Shown piece by piece: positions 41,027 through 48,318 of a DNA stretch of 56,227 nucleotides. Each line of letters begins with the position of its first letter. The stretch's first letter is position 1. The DNA comes from CAZWAP01 sp964632005 (GTDB lineage Bacteria > Planctomycetota > Phycisphaerae > Sedimentisphaerales > Anaerobacaceae). Under the pieces are notes generated by a model that did not search any database, was not told where the DNA came from, and worked only from the letters and a program-made list of their open reading frames with translations. The stretch is taken from assembly GCA_964632005.1 (NCBI GenBank), contig CAZWAP010000013.1, positions 1 to 56,227 of the forward strand, read 5' to 3'. Position numbers and translations under genes: made by a program.

Positions 41027-41557
41027 ATGGCAGAGAACGACGAGTTAGCCCGCATAATCAGCGGCTGCCAGAACGGCGATGCCAAGTGCTTTTCCGAGCT
41101 GGTTGACGCGTACGCGGGCCGGTGCTATTCTTACTTTTATCGGCTGACCGGCAATAACGAGCTCAGCGAGGAAATGCTGAGCGAGCTATTTGTCAAGTTG
41201 GTTGAGAAAATGGGGTCGTACAGGGGCGGGGCATTCGAGAGCTGGCTGTTCAAGATCGCCTCGAACATCTTTCACGACCACCTGCGCAGCAAGCAGCGAC
41301 GCAAGAAACTGCTCGAGGCCAAGAGGGGCGAGCTTGAGTTGCGGTCGGTCGAACCGAAGAGATCCGAGAGCGACAGGCTTGACCGGTTGCAGGTACAGCT
41401 CGCCAAGCTGGACCCAAATACAAGAGAGCTCATACTGCTGCGGTTTTACTCGCAGCTGAGCCTCAAAGAGATAGCCAGGCTGCGGTCCGAGCCGATAGGA
41501 ACCACGCTGTCCAGGCTGCACCGCGGGCTAAAGAGGCTTCGAGAGATGATGGAATGA
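41027..41557 (+). CDS. ECF-family RNA polymerase sigma factor
   Basis: The 176-residue protein has sigma region 2 (about 17-90; FSELVDAYAGRCYSYFYRL, then ELFVKLVEKMGSYRG) and region 4 (about 120-176; LDPNTRELILLRFYSQ, LSLKEIARL, TTLSRLHRGLKRLREMM), joined by a short basic linker. No region 1 or 3 is present, as in ECF factors. The next gene encodes a single-pass membrane protein that is a likely anti-sigma factor, and the third is a periplasmic helical protein. Confidence 0.93.
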   Translation: MAENDELARIISGCQNGDAKCFSELVDAYAGRCYSYFYRLTGNNELSEEMLSELFVKLVEKMGSYRGGAFESWLFKIASNIFHDHLRSKQRRKKLLEAKRGELELRSVEPKRSESDRLDRLQVQLAKLDPNTRELILLRFYSQLSLKEIARLRSEPIGTTLSRLHRGLKRLREMME

Positions 41558-41729
41558 GGCGGAAAATGTCCGCTCCGTGGCATAAGATAGCGATTGGTCG
41601 AAGCGTCCCTGCTTGCAAGGAATGTACAAACAGCTTGATACAGAGGCGCCGGCTCGGTGGTGCGCCTGCAGCGTAGTGTTTATTGGCGGCAGCGTGATAG
41701 TTTGCGGAAACATTTCGGGGATTTGACTT

Positions 41730-42245
41730 ATGGATCGCCAAGGGGAGAATCTAAGACAGTTGCTCGGGAGGTTTATGCCAGCGCAGCGCGCCGGGGAGGC
41801 GCTCGATGACATTGAGCGAGGTGAGCAGATACTGCGGGATAATCCCGCGCCCGAGCCGCGACCGGAGTTACTGCTCGCCATCAAGGCGGAACTCGCCGAG
41901 CACCTGGCTGTGCGGCGGAGGCACGGTCTGACCTGGCTTGTCCCCAGGCTGGCGGCCGCAGCGGCGATGGTTGTACTGGCAAGCGTGGGGTTCCGGCTGG
42001 TTGGCACCGGTCGAGACAAGCCGAACCTCGGACGGGATTTTGCCGGGTTGATACCTGCGGCAATCTGGGAAAGCGACAATATTGAAGCCGACGACGTTAG
42101 CCTGGCCTATATTAGCACCGAGCTCGAGCGGATCGAGAATGAACTTCGGTCGTTGAGTTCCGGCGAGACGCAAGACGATGAATCAGCCGTTGACGAGGTT
42201 GAGATGGAACTAAAAGAAATAGAGGCTGAATTCTGGAAGGGGTAG
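41730..42245 (+). CDS. Putative membrane anti-sigma factor
   Basis: The 171-residue protein has a cytoplasmic N-terminal part of about 65 residues (LGRFMPAQRAGEALDDIERG), one membrane segment (about 70-87, VPRLAAAAAMVVLASVGF) and a periplasmic part with an acidic coiled-coil tail. This topology and its place after the ECF gene suggest it holds the sigma factor inactive. No zinc-binding anti-sigma motif (H-x3-C-x2-C) is present. A 172-bp gap separates it from the sigma gene; its stop is 4 bp before the next gene. Confidence 0.7.
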   Translation: MDRQGENLRQLLGRFMPAQRAGEALDDIERGEQILRDNPAPEPRPELLLAIKAELAEHLAVRRRHGLTWLVPRLAAAAAMVVLASVGFRLVGTGRDKPNLGRDFAGLIPAAIWESDNIEADDVSLAYISTELERIENELRSLSSGETQDDESAVDEVEMELKEIEAEFWKG

Positions 42246-42249
42246 AAAG

Positions 42250-43089
42250 ATGGCGTTGCGCAGCGTAATCTTCCTGTTGGTGATGGCGGCATTGGTACTC
42301 GCCCCGGCACCCGGCAGGTCCCAGGAAAGCGGGAGTAAACAGAACAAGGAGCAGGACAAGGACCAAAAAGACATCTGGACCGAGGAACGGCCCCGGGACG
42401 AGCGAAGACGGATGGAGCTCAGCGATGAGGAAATCGCCCGCATCATCAAGAGCATCAGAGAAAGCGACCCGAAAAAGGCCGCCCAGCTCGAAGAACTCCG
42501 CAAAAAAGACAGGGAAAAATTTCTGGCCGAACTGAGACGCCATGGGGCCGATGAGTTCGCCAGGATAGTAATGGAGAGAATAGAGGCCTGGAGGCAGAGA
42601 AGGCGCAAGGAATTTCTGGATTGGCTCGGCAAAAACTACCCGGACCAGGCGAAAGAGCTGACCAAGGCAAAGCCCAGAGGGGCCGACTTTTACAACAAGA
42701 AGTTCGACCTTGTGCAAGGCAAGTACGGCTATATTTACGAGGCTTGGCGTAGAAACCCCGAGTTGGGCAGGGTGCTCAAGCAGGACCTCGCATTGAAGAA
42801 AAGGCGCGATGATCTGATCGCGCAAATCAAGAAGGAAAAGGACGACGAAAAAAGGCAGCAACTGGCCGCCAAGCTCCGTGAGGTGGTGGCCGACAGGTAT
42901 GACCTGATCGTCAGAAGAAAGCAAATCGCCTACGACCAGCTGCAAAAGAGGCTGGGGGAGCTTCAAAAACAAATCAACCAGAGCCGGGCCGAAATCGGCA
43001 AGTGGCGCGATGCAAAGTTCAAAGAGGAGAACGTCAAACAGCGGATCAAGGAGCTTACCGAGGACATCCCGAGGTTCAAATGGAACTAA
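42250..43089 (+). CDS. Secreted charged coiled-coil protein, possible sensor partner
   Basis: The 279-residue protein has a signal peptide (VIFLLVMAALVLAPAPGRS) and is otherwise highly charged and helical. A motif near 55-100 (LSDEEIARIIKSIRESDPKK, then RRHGADEFARIV) occurs in other unnamed planctomycete proteins, as I recall. Two long coiled coils follow (about 180-270). No enzyme motif is seen. Its start lies 4 bp after the putative anti-sigma gene. It resembles in layout the periplasmic CnrX/Spy-like helical sensors that bind an anti-sigma factor, but no sequence match is claimed. Confidence 0.75.
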   Translation: MALRSVIFLLVMAALVLAPAPGRSQESGSKQNKEQDKDQKDIWTEERPRDERRRMELSDEEIARIIKSIRESDPKKAAQLEELRKKDREKFLAELRRHGADEFARIVMERIEAWRQRRRKEFLDWLGKNYPDQAKELTKAKPRGADFYNKKFDLVQGKYGYIYEAWRRNPELGRVLKQDLALKKRRDDLIAQIKKEKDDEKRQQLAAKLREVVADRYDLIVRRKQIAYDQLQKRLGELQKQINQSRAEIGKWRDAKFKEENVKQRIKELTEDIPRFKWN

Positions 43090-43153
43090 GGTCCTGTCTT
43101 TGCCAAATGATAGCAGGACCTGTCGGATCGGAATTATCAGGGAGCGCTCAGAG

Positions 43154-44551
43154 ATGAAGATGAAACGTCGGAATTTCTTAAAGATAGCGGGTGCGACGGT
43201 GGCCTGGACGGCGTTGCCGGCTGCTCAATCGGCTCGCCGCACCCAAAGACCAAATATCCTTTTCTTTTTGATTGACGATCAGCGTAACGACACGCTCGGC
43301 TGCGCCGGCCATCCGATTCTCAAAACCCCGGTCATCGATAGTCTCGCTGCCGAGGGTGTACGGTTTGAAAATGCCTTCGTTACGACGAGTATATGCGCCG
43401 CCAGCCGGGCTTCCATCTTCACGGGTCTGGTGGAGCGGACGCACGGCTTTACCTTTGGCAAACCACCCATAAGCCGGAAGTACACCGCCGCGAGCTACCC
43501 GGCACTGTTGCGCAAGGCAGGCTACAGAACAGGTTTTATCGGAAAGTTCGGCGTCAAGGTAACTGAGAATATGAAAACCGTGATGTTCGACTACTACAAG
43601 CCCATCAGCGCCTACTTCCACAAGCAGCCTGACGGAACGCTGCGCCATGAGACCGAGTTGTGCGGCGATGCTGCCATCGAATTCATAAAAAGCAACCCTG
43701 CCGATACGCCCTTCTGCCTTTCCGTGAGCTTCCACGCCGTCCACGCCAACGATGGCGACAAGAAGAATCACTACCCCTGGCCAAAGGCCGTCGATGGAAT
43801 GTACGAGAACGTAGAGATACCGAAGCCTCGGCTGAGTGACCCTGCTATCTTCGAATCGCAACCACAATTCTTGAAGACGTCTTTGAATCGCCAGAGGTAC
43901 TTCTGGCGATGGGATACGCCCGAGAAATACGAAAAGAACATGCGGGCGTATTTCCGTATGATAAGCGGGGTGGACCGCGTCATTGGCCGGATCCGAAAGG
44001 CACTGGAAGATCTCAACCTCGCCGACAACACCATCATCATCTATACCGCCGACAACGGCTACTATATGGGCGACCGCGGTTTCGCAGGGAAGTGGTCCCA
44101 TTATGAGCAGTCGCTCCGTGTACCGCTGATCGTGTACGACCCGAGGGCACCCCGAGAACGCCGGGCCAGGCTCGTTAAGGAGATGGCGCTCAACATGGAC
44201 CTGCCGGCCACTATGCTCGATCTCGCCAGCGTCAAGGTCCCCGGCCACTACCAGGGTAGGAGCCTCGTACCGCTCCTACAAGGCAGAAAAGTCCGGAACT
44301 GGCGCGAGGATTTCTTCTGCGAACACCTGATGGACCACAAGGCGATCCCCAAGTGGGAAGGGGTCCGTGGCCGACGCTACATGTATGCCAGGTACTTCGA
44401 GCAGCAGCCGCCCTACGAATTTCTGCACGATCTGGAAAAAGACCCCGACCAGCTCAAGAATTTCGCCTCGGATCCCGGATACGCGGAGGTTCTGGAGAAG
44501 ATGCGCCGCCGCTGCGACGAGCTGCGGGACAGGTACGCCAGCAGCCGATAA
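43154..44551 (+). CDS. Sulfatase with Tat signal (S1-like)
   Basis: The 465-residue protein begins MKMKRRNFLKIAG, a twin-arginine signal. NILFFLIDDQRNDTLG supplies the metal-binding Asp41-Asp42, and the active-site motif is Cys81-Ala-Ala-Ser-Arg85 (SICAASRASIFTG), where Cys is converted to formylglycine. The common motif is C-x-P-S-R, so Ala replaces Pro. YTADNGYYMGDRG and GKWSHYEQSLRVPLIVY complete the catalytic site. It probably removes sulfate from polysaccharides. No maturase or other glycan gene adjoins. It starts 65 bp after the coiled-coil gene. Confidence 0.93.
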   Translation: MKMKRRNFLKIAGATVAWTALPAAQSARRTQRPNILFFLIDDQRNDTLGCAGHPILKTPVIDSLAAEGVRFENAFVTTSICAASRASIFTGLVERTHGFTFGKPPISRKYTAASYPALLRKAGYRTGFIGKFGVKVTENMKTVMFDYYKPISAYFHKQPDGTLRHETELCGDAAIEFIKSNPADTPFCLSVSFHAVHANDGDKKNHYPWPKAVDGMYENVEIPKPRLSDPAIFESQPQFLKTSLNRQRYFWRWDTPEKYEKNMRAYFRMISGVDRVIGRIRKALEDLNLADNTIIIYTADNGYYMGDRGFAGKWSHYEQSLRVPLIVYDPRAPRERRARLVKEMALNMDLPATMLDLASVKVPGHYQGRSLVPLLQGRKVRNWREDFFCEHLMDHKAIPKWEGVRGRRYMYARYFEQQPPYEFLHDLEKDPDQLKNFASDPGYAEVLEKMRRRCDELRDRYASSR

Positions 44552-44685
44552 ACCCTCACGCCACGGTCACTGCAGGGCTTGCGACCCGGGTGCGCGGTTC
44601 CGCCGGACCCAGCAGCACCTATATCATCCCGGCAATCCGAAACGAAAACTGCGGCAATTCTCGGTCGCCCGGCCGGTTTGTTCTC

Positions 44686-44714
44686 TTGACGCAAGAGCCG
44701 CCAAGGACTACAAT
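44686..44714 (+). promoter_or_regulatory. Promoter for dapL
   Basis: TTGACG and TACAAT are separated by 17 bp, giving a leader of about 48 nt before the ATG at 44769. Confidence 0.55.
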
Positions 44715-44768
44715 CACGGCCCTTTGGTATCGAACCTTTAGTGCTCAGTATTGTGGGTAGTGCCCCGG

Positions 44769-46001
44769 ATGGCGTCGATTAACGAAAACTTCCTGAGGTT
44801 GCAAACAGGGTACCTGTTCTCTGAGATAGCTCGTCGGCAGCAGGCGTTCCGGCAAGCTAATCCGCAGGCAAAGGTGATAAGTATGGGCATCGGAGACGTG
44901 ACCGAGCCACTGGCGCCGGCTGTCGTCGAGGCAATGAAAAGGGCAGCCGACGAGATGGGCCGGGCCGAGACCTTCCGCGGTTACGATGACGGGGGGGTCG
45001 GCTATGAGTTCCTCCGCCAGGCGATCAAGGAAAACGACTATGCTTGCCGCGGGGTGGACCTGGAGATCGATGAGATATTCATCAGCGACGGGACCAAGTG
45101 CGACACGGGCAACATCCAAGAGCTATTCTCCCTGAGCAATGTGGTTGCCGTGATGGACCCGGTTTACCCGGCATACGTGGACAGCAACGTTATAGCCGGA
45201 CGGGCGGGAAATCCAACAGGCAATGGTCGTTATGAGGGCATCGTTTATATGCCCTGCACGGAGGAGACCGGCTTTGTCGCCGAGCCGCCCGACCGCAAGG
45301 CAGACCTCGTATACCTGTGCTTCCCGAATAATCCCACCGGTTGCGTGGCCACCAAGGACCATCTGGCGGAATGGGTGACGTACGCCAGGGAAAACCGGGC
45401 CGTCATCCTCTTTGACGCAGCCTACGAGGCTTTTATATCTGACCCGGATATACCGCATTCCATCTACGAGGTTGATGGGGCCAAAGAGGTCGCCATCGAG
45501 TTCCGCAGCTTCTCAAAAAGTGCGGGTTTTACGGGCGTGCGATGTGCCTTTACCGTCGTGCCGAAGGCATTGAAGGCCCACACGGCGGACGGGCGGTCGG
45601 TCGATCTGAACCCGATCTGGAATCGACGGATGTGCACGAAGTTTAACGGTGTCTCATATATCACTCAGGCCGGCGCCGCCGCGACTTACAACCCCGAAGC
45701 CAGGAAGCAAATCCGCCGCAACATCGAAATCTATATGAACAATGCCAGGCTCATCCGCGAGGCGCTGACCGACCTGGGTTACACTGTTTACGGCGGCGTG
45801 AACGCACCCTACATCTGGGTCAAAACGCCCGACGGCATCGGGTCCTGGGAGTTTTTTGAGCTGCTTCTGAACAGGGCGCAGGTGATCTGCACACCTGGTG
45901 CCGGCTTCGGCGCCGCGGGCGAGGGATATATCCGCTTCTCGGCCTTTGGAACACCCCGGAGCGTCAGCGAAGCGCTCGACCGAATAAAGAAAAGTATGTA
46001 G
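44769..46001 (+). CDS. dapL: LL-diaminopimelate aminotransferase
   Basis: DapL converts tetrahydrodipicolinate to LL-diaminopimelate in one step for lysine and peptidoglycan. The 410-residue product has the family start (NENFLRLQTGYLFSEIARR), ISMGIGDVTEPL, GYDDGGVGYEFLRQAI, CFPNNPTGCVA, and the PLP Lys in EFRSFSKSAGFTGVR. I chose the ATG at 44769; GTG and TTG codons a little upstream are also in frame. The enzyme is common in the PVC group. Confidence 0.96.
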   Translation: MASINENFLRLQTGYLFSEIARRQQAFRQANPQAKVISMGIGDVTEPLAPAVVEAMKRAADEMGRAETFRGYDDGGVGYEFLRQAIKENDYACRGVDLEIDEIFISDGTKCDTGNIQELFSLSNVVAVMDPVYPAYVDSNVIAGRAGNPTGNGRYEGIVYMPCTEETGFVAEPPDRKADLVYLCFPNNPTGCVATKDHLAEWVTYARENRAVILFDAAYEAFISDPDIPHSIYEVDGAKEVAIEFRSFSKSAGFTGVRCAFTVVPKALKAHTADGRSVDLNPIWNRRMCTKFNGVSYITQAGAAATYNPEARKQIRRNIEIYMNNARLIREALTDLGYTVYGGVNAPYIWVKTPDGIGSWEFFELLLNRAQVICTPGAGFGAAGEGYIRFSAFGTPRSVSEALDRIKKSM

Positions 46002-46035
46002 TCCGGGCTTTAACGGCACATCGGTGCCGGTGGCT

Positions 46036-47154
46036 ATGGAAAAAACGGTAACCGCATACGTAGGCCTGGGCAGCAATCTGGGCGACAGGCGGCGGTATAT
46101 CGAGACCGCTGTCAAGATGCTCGCCTCGGCGCCGGAGCTCCGCCTGCTGCGGGCCAGCAGAATCATCGAAACCCCCCCCCTGGGCCCGGACGGCCAGCCG
46201 GACTATCTAAACGCTGTAGCCGAGTTGACGACACGGCTCGATGCGCCCGGGCTGCTCAAGAGACTCGGCCAGATCGAAACTTTGCTCGGACGCGTACGGC
46301 GGCAGAAGTGGGAGCCGCGCCCGATCGACCTGGACCTGCTTCTGTTCGGCCAGGCGGTTATAAACGAACCGGGGCTCGTGGTCCCCCACCCGCGGATGCA
46401 CCTGCGCTCGTTTGTTCTTGCGGGCTTGTGCGAGCTGAATCCCGAGCTGCCACATCCGGTGTTCGGCCTTCCGCTCAGTGAGCTGGCCCGACGACTCAAC
46501 GGATGCGATTTCGCACTCGACCCAGGGCGCCCTCAACTGGTCTCAGTCGCCGGGATAATCGGAGCCGGGAAAACTACGCTCGCCGAAAAGCTTACCGCTG
46601 CGCTTGGCTGTGAAGTCTTACTGGAAGCTTACGATACCAACCCATTCCTGCCGCAGGTGTACGCGGGGAAAAATGAGCTGGCCCTTGACTGCCAGTTGTA
46701 TTTTCTGAGCAGCAGAGTCGCACAGTTGGACGGCGAGGTCCTTGCGCCCGGTCGTATCGTCGTGAGCGATTACGTATTCGAAAAGGAGATGATATACGCC
46801 CGCCGCCTGCTGAGCGCGCAACAGCTTGCCCTGTACCAGAGGATTTATGCCCGGCTGGCCGGTAGCGCCGCAGCGCCGGTACTGGTGATCTACCTGTGGG
46901 GCCCGGTCGAAGCGTGCCTTGAGAGGATCCGCAGTCGGAACCGCCCGTACGAACAGGGGATCAAGCCGGCCTTTCTCGACGCCCTCAACGCCGACTACGA
47001 GCAGCTCTTCGCCGAGTGGAAGAGGTGCCCTGTGATACGTCTGAACTGCGCAGAACTCGACTATTCCAAGCCAGGTACTGTTAGCGAGATTGCAAACCAG
47101 GTAAGATATTACGTGGCCGAGGCTGGCAAGCTGCCGGTTGCTTGGCCCGCTTGA
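46036..47154 (+). CDS. folK: FolK-deoxynucleoside kinase fusion protein
   Basis: The 372-residue protein joins two enzymes. Residues 5-160 are hydroxymethyldihydropterin pyrophosphokinase (AYVGLGSNLGDRR, then WEPRPIDLDLLLFG and VPHPRMHLRSFVL), a folate-synthesis step. Residues 168-360 are a deoxynucleoside kinase: P-loop GIIGAGKTTLAEK with Lys179, a VVSDYVFEKEMIYARRLL segment in place of the usual D-R-S motif, and RSRNRPYEQGI as the lid. The Arg of D-R-S reads Tyr here. Such fusions exist in some other bacteria. It lies between dapL and panC. Confidence 0.93.
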   Translation: MEKTVTAYVGLGSNLGDRRRYIETAVKMLASAPELRLLRASRIIETPPLGPDGQPDYLNAVAELTTRLDAPGLLKRLGQIETLLGRVRRQKWEPRPIDLDLLLFGQAVINEPGLVVPHPRMHLRSFVLAGLCELNPELPHPVFGLPLSELARRLNGCDFALDPGRPQLVSVAGIIGAGKTTLAEKLTAALGCEVLLEAYDTNPFLPQVYAGKNELALDCQLYFLSSRVAQLDGEVLAPGRIVVSDYVFEKEMIYARRLLSAQQLALYQRIYARLAGSAAAPVLVIYLWGPVEACLERIRSRNRPYEQGIKPAFLDALNADYEQLFAEWKRCPVIRLNCAELDYSKPGTVSEIANQVRYYVAEAGKLPVAWPA

Positions 47155-47227
47155 TGGCCGTCTGGCAGAGGCAACCGGGGTCTCTGCTTTGGACACGAGA
47201 TAAGAACCCGGCACACCGGACTACAAT

Positions 47228-48073
47228 ATGGAACTGGCACGGACTATTGAGGCCGTACGCGAATCCGTGAAGACTGCCCGGCGGGAGGGCAAACAAGTGG
47301 GGCTTGTGCCCACAATGGGTGCGCTGCACGTCGGGCACGAAGCGCTTATAAGAAGGGCGGTCGACGAGTGCGGCTTCGTGGTCGTCAGCATTTTCGTCAA
47401 TCCGACGCAATTCGGGCCCGGCGAGGACTTCGAAAACTACCCGCGGCCGATCCAGGCCGATCTGACGATATGCCGCGACGCTGGCGTCGACCTGGTCTTC
47501 AACCCGACGCCAGAGGTGATGTATGGCCAGGAGAATCTAACCTGGGTGACGGTGGAGAAGCTCACCGAGCCGCTGTGCGGGCGCTTTCGGCCAGTCCACT
47601 TCCGCGGCGTAACGACGGTTTGCACAAAACTGTTCAACATAGTCCTGCCTGACGTTGCCTATTTCGGGCAGAAGGACGCCCAGCAGGCAATCGTTATAAA
47701 GCGGATGGTCGCCGACCTCAAGATGCCCCTGAGAATCGTCGTCTGCCCAACCGTCCGGGAGCCTGACGGCCTGGCCGTCAGCAGCAGAAACCAGTACCTC
47801 AGCCCCGAGCAGAGAAGACAGGCGACGAAAATCTACAAGGCCCTGCAAAAATCCAGGGAGCTGGTCGATGCCGGCCAAACCGACGCCAGGCAAGTAGTCG
47901 CCCAGATGCGCAGTATCCTCGAGCAGATTCCGAAGGCCCAAATCGAGTATGTCAGCATTGTGGATGCCGAAACCCTCGACGAGCTCGATACGATAGCCGG
48001 CAGGATACTCGTCGCCGTCGCTGTGAAACTTGGCCCGGCCCGCTTGATCGACAACATAGTGATCGAGGCTTAG
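47228..48073 (+). CDS. panC: Pantothenate synthetase
   Basis: The 281-residue enzyme condenses pantoate and beta-alanine using ATP. It has VPTMGALHVGHEALIRRA with the HVGH nucleotidyl-transfer motif, SIFVNPTQFGPGEDFENYPR, FGQKDAQQ and the C-terminal SSRNQYLSPEQRR (KMSKS-like) segment. It starts 73 bp after the folK fusion. Confidence 0.97.
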   Translation: MELARTIEAVRESVKTARREGKQVGLVPTMGALHVGHEALIRRAVDECGFVVVSIFVNPTQFGPGEDFENYPRPIQADLTICRDAGVDLVFNPTPEVMYGQENLTWVTVEKLTEPLCGRFRPVHFRGVTTVCTKLFNIVLPDVAYFGQKDAQQAIVIKRMVADLKMPLRIVVCPTVREPDGLAVSSRNQYLSPEQRRQATKIYKALQKSRELVDAGQTDARQVVAQMRSILEQIPKAQIEYVSIVDAETLDELDTIAGRILVAVAVKLGPARLIDNIVIEA

Positions 48074-48318
48074 ATAAGAGCCCGGCAGACACCTTCCGGC
48101 GGCAGCGCAATGCCCGGGAAATTGTTCAGGTGCTCCGTTGTCGCGGTCCAGCTTTTACGAAGCCGCGCCCGTTCTTCAGACGGCCTTTGCCTTTTTCAAG
48201 ATGTTCATCTCGTCGCTGGTGCCTGGGCCGGGCCGGTTGGAACGTTTATGGCACCGTCTTTCAGCCGCAAAGGCGGGTCGTACGCGGGGCCCATCTACCG
48301 GCGGATTGCTCTTGAGCT

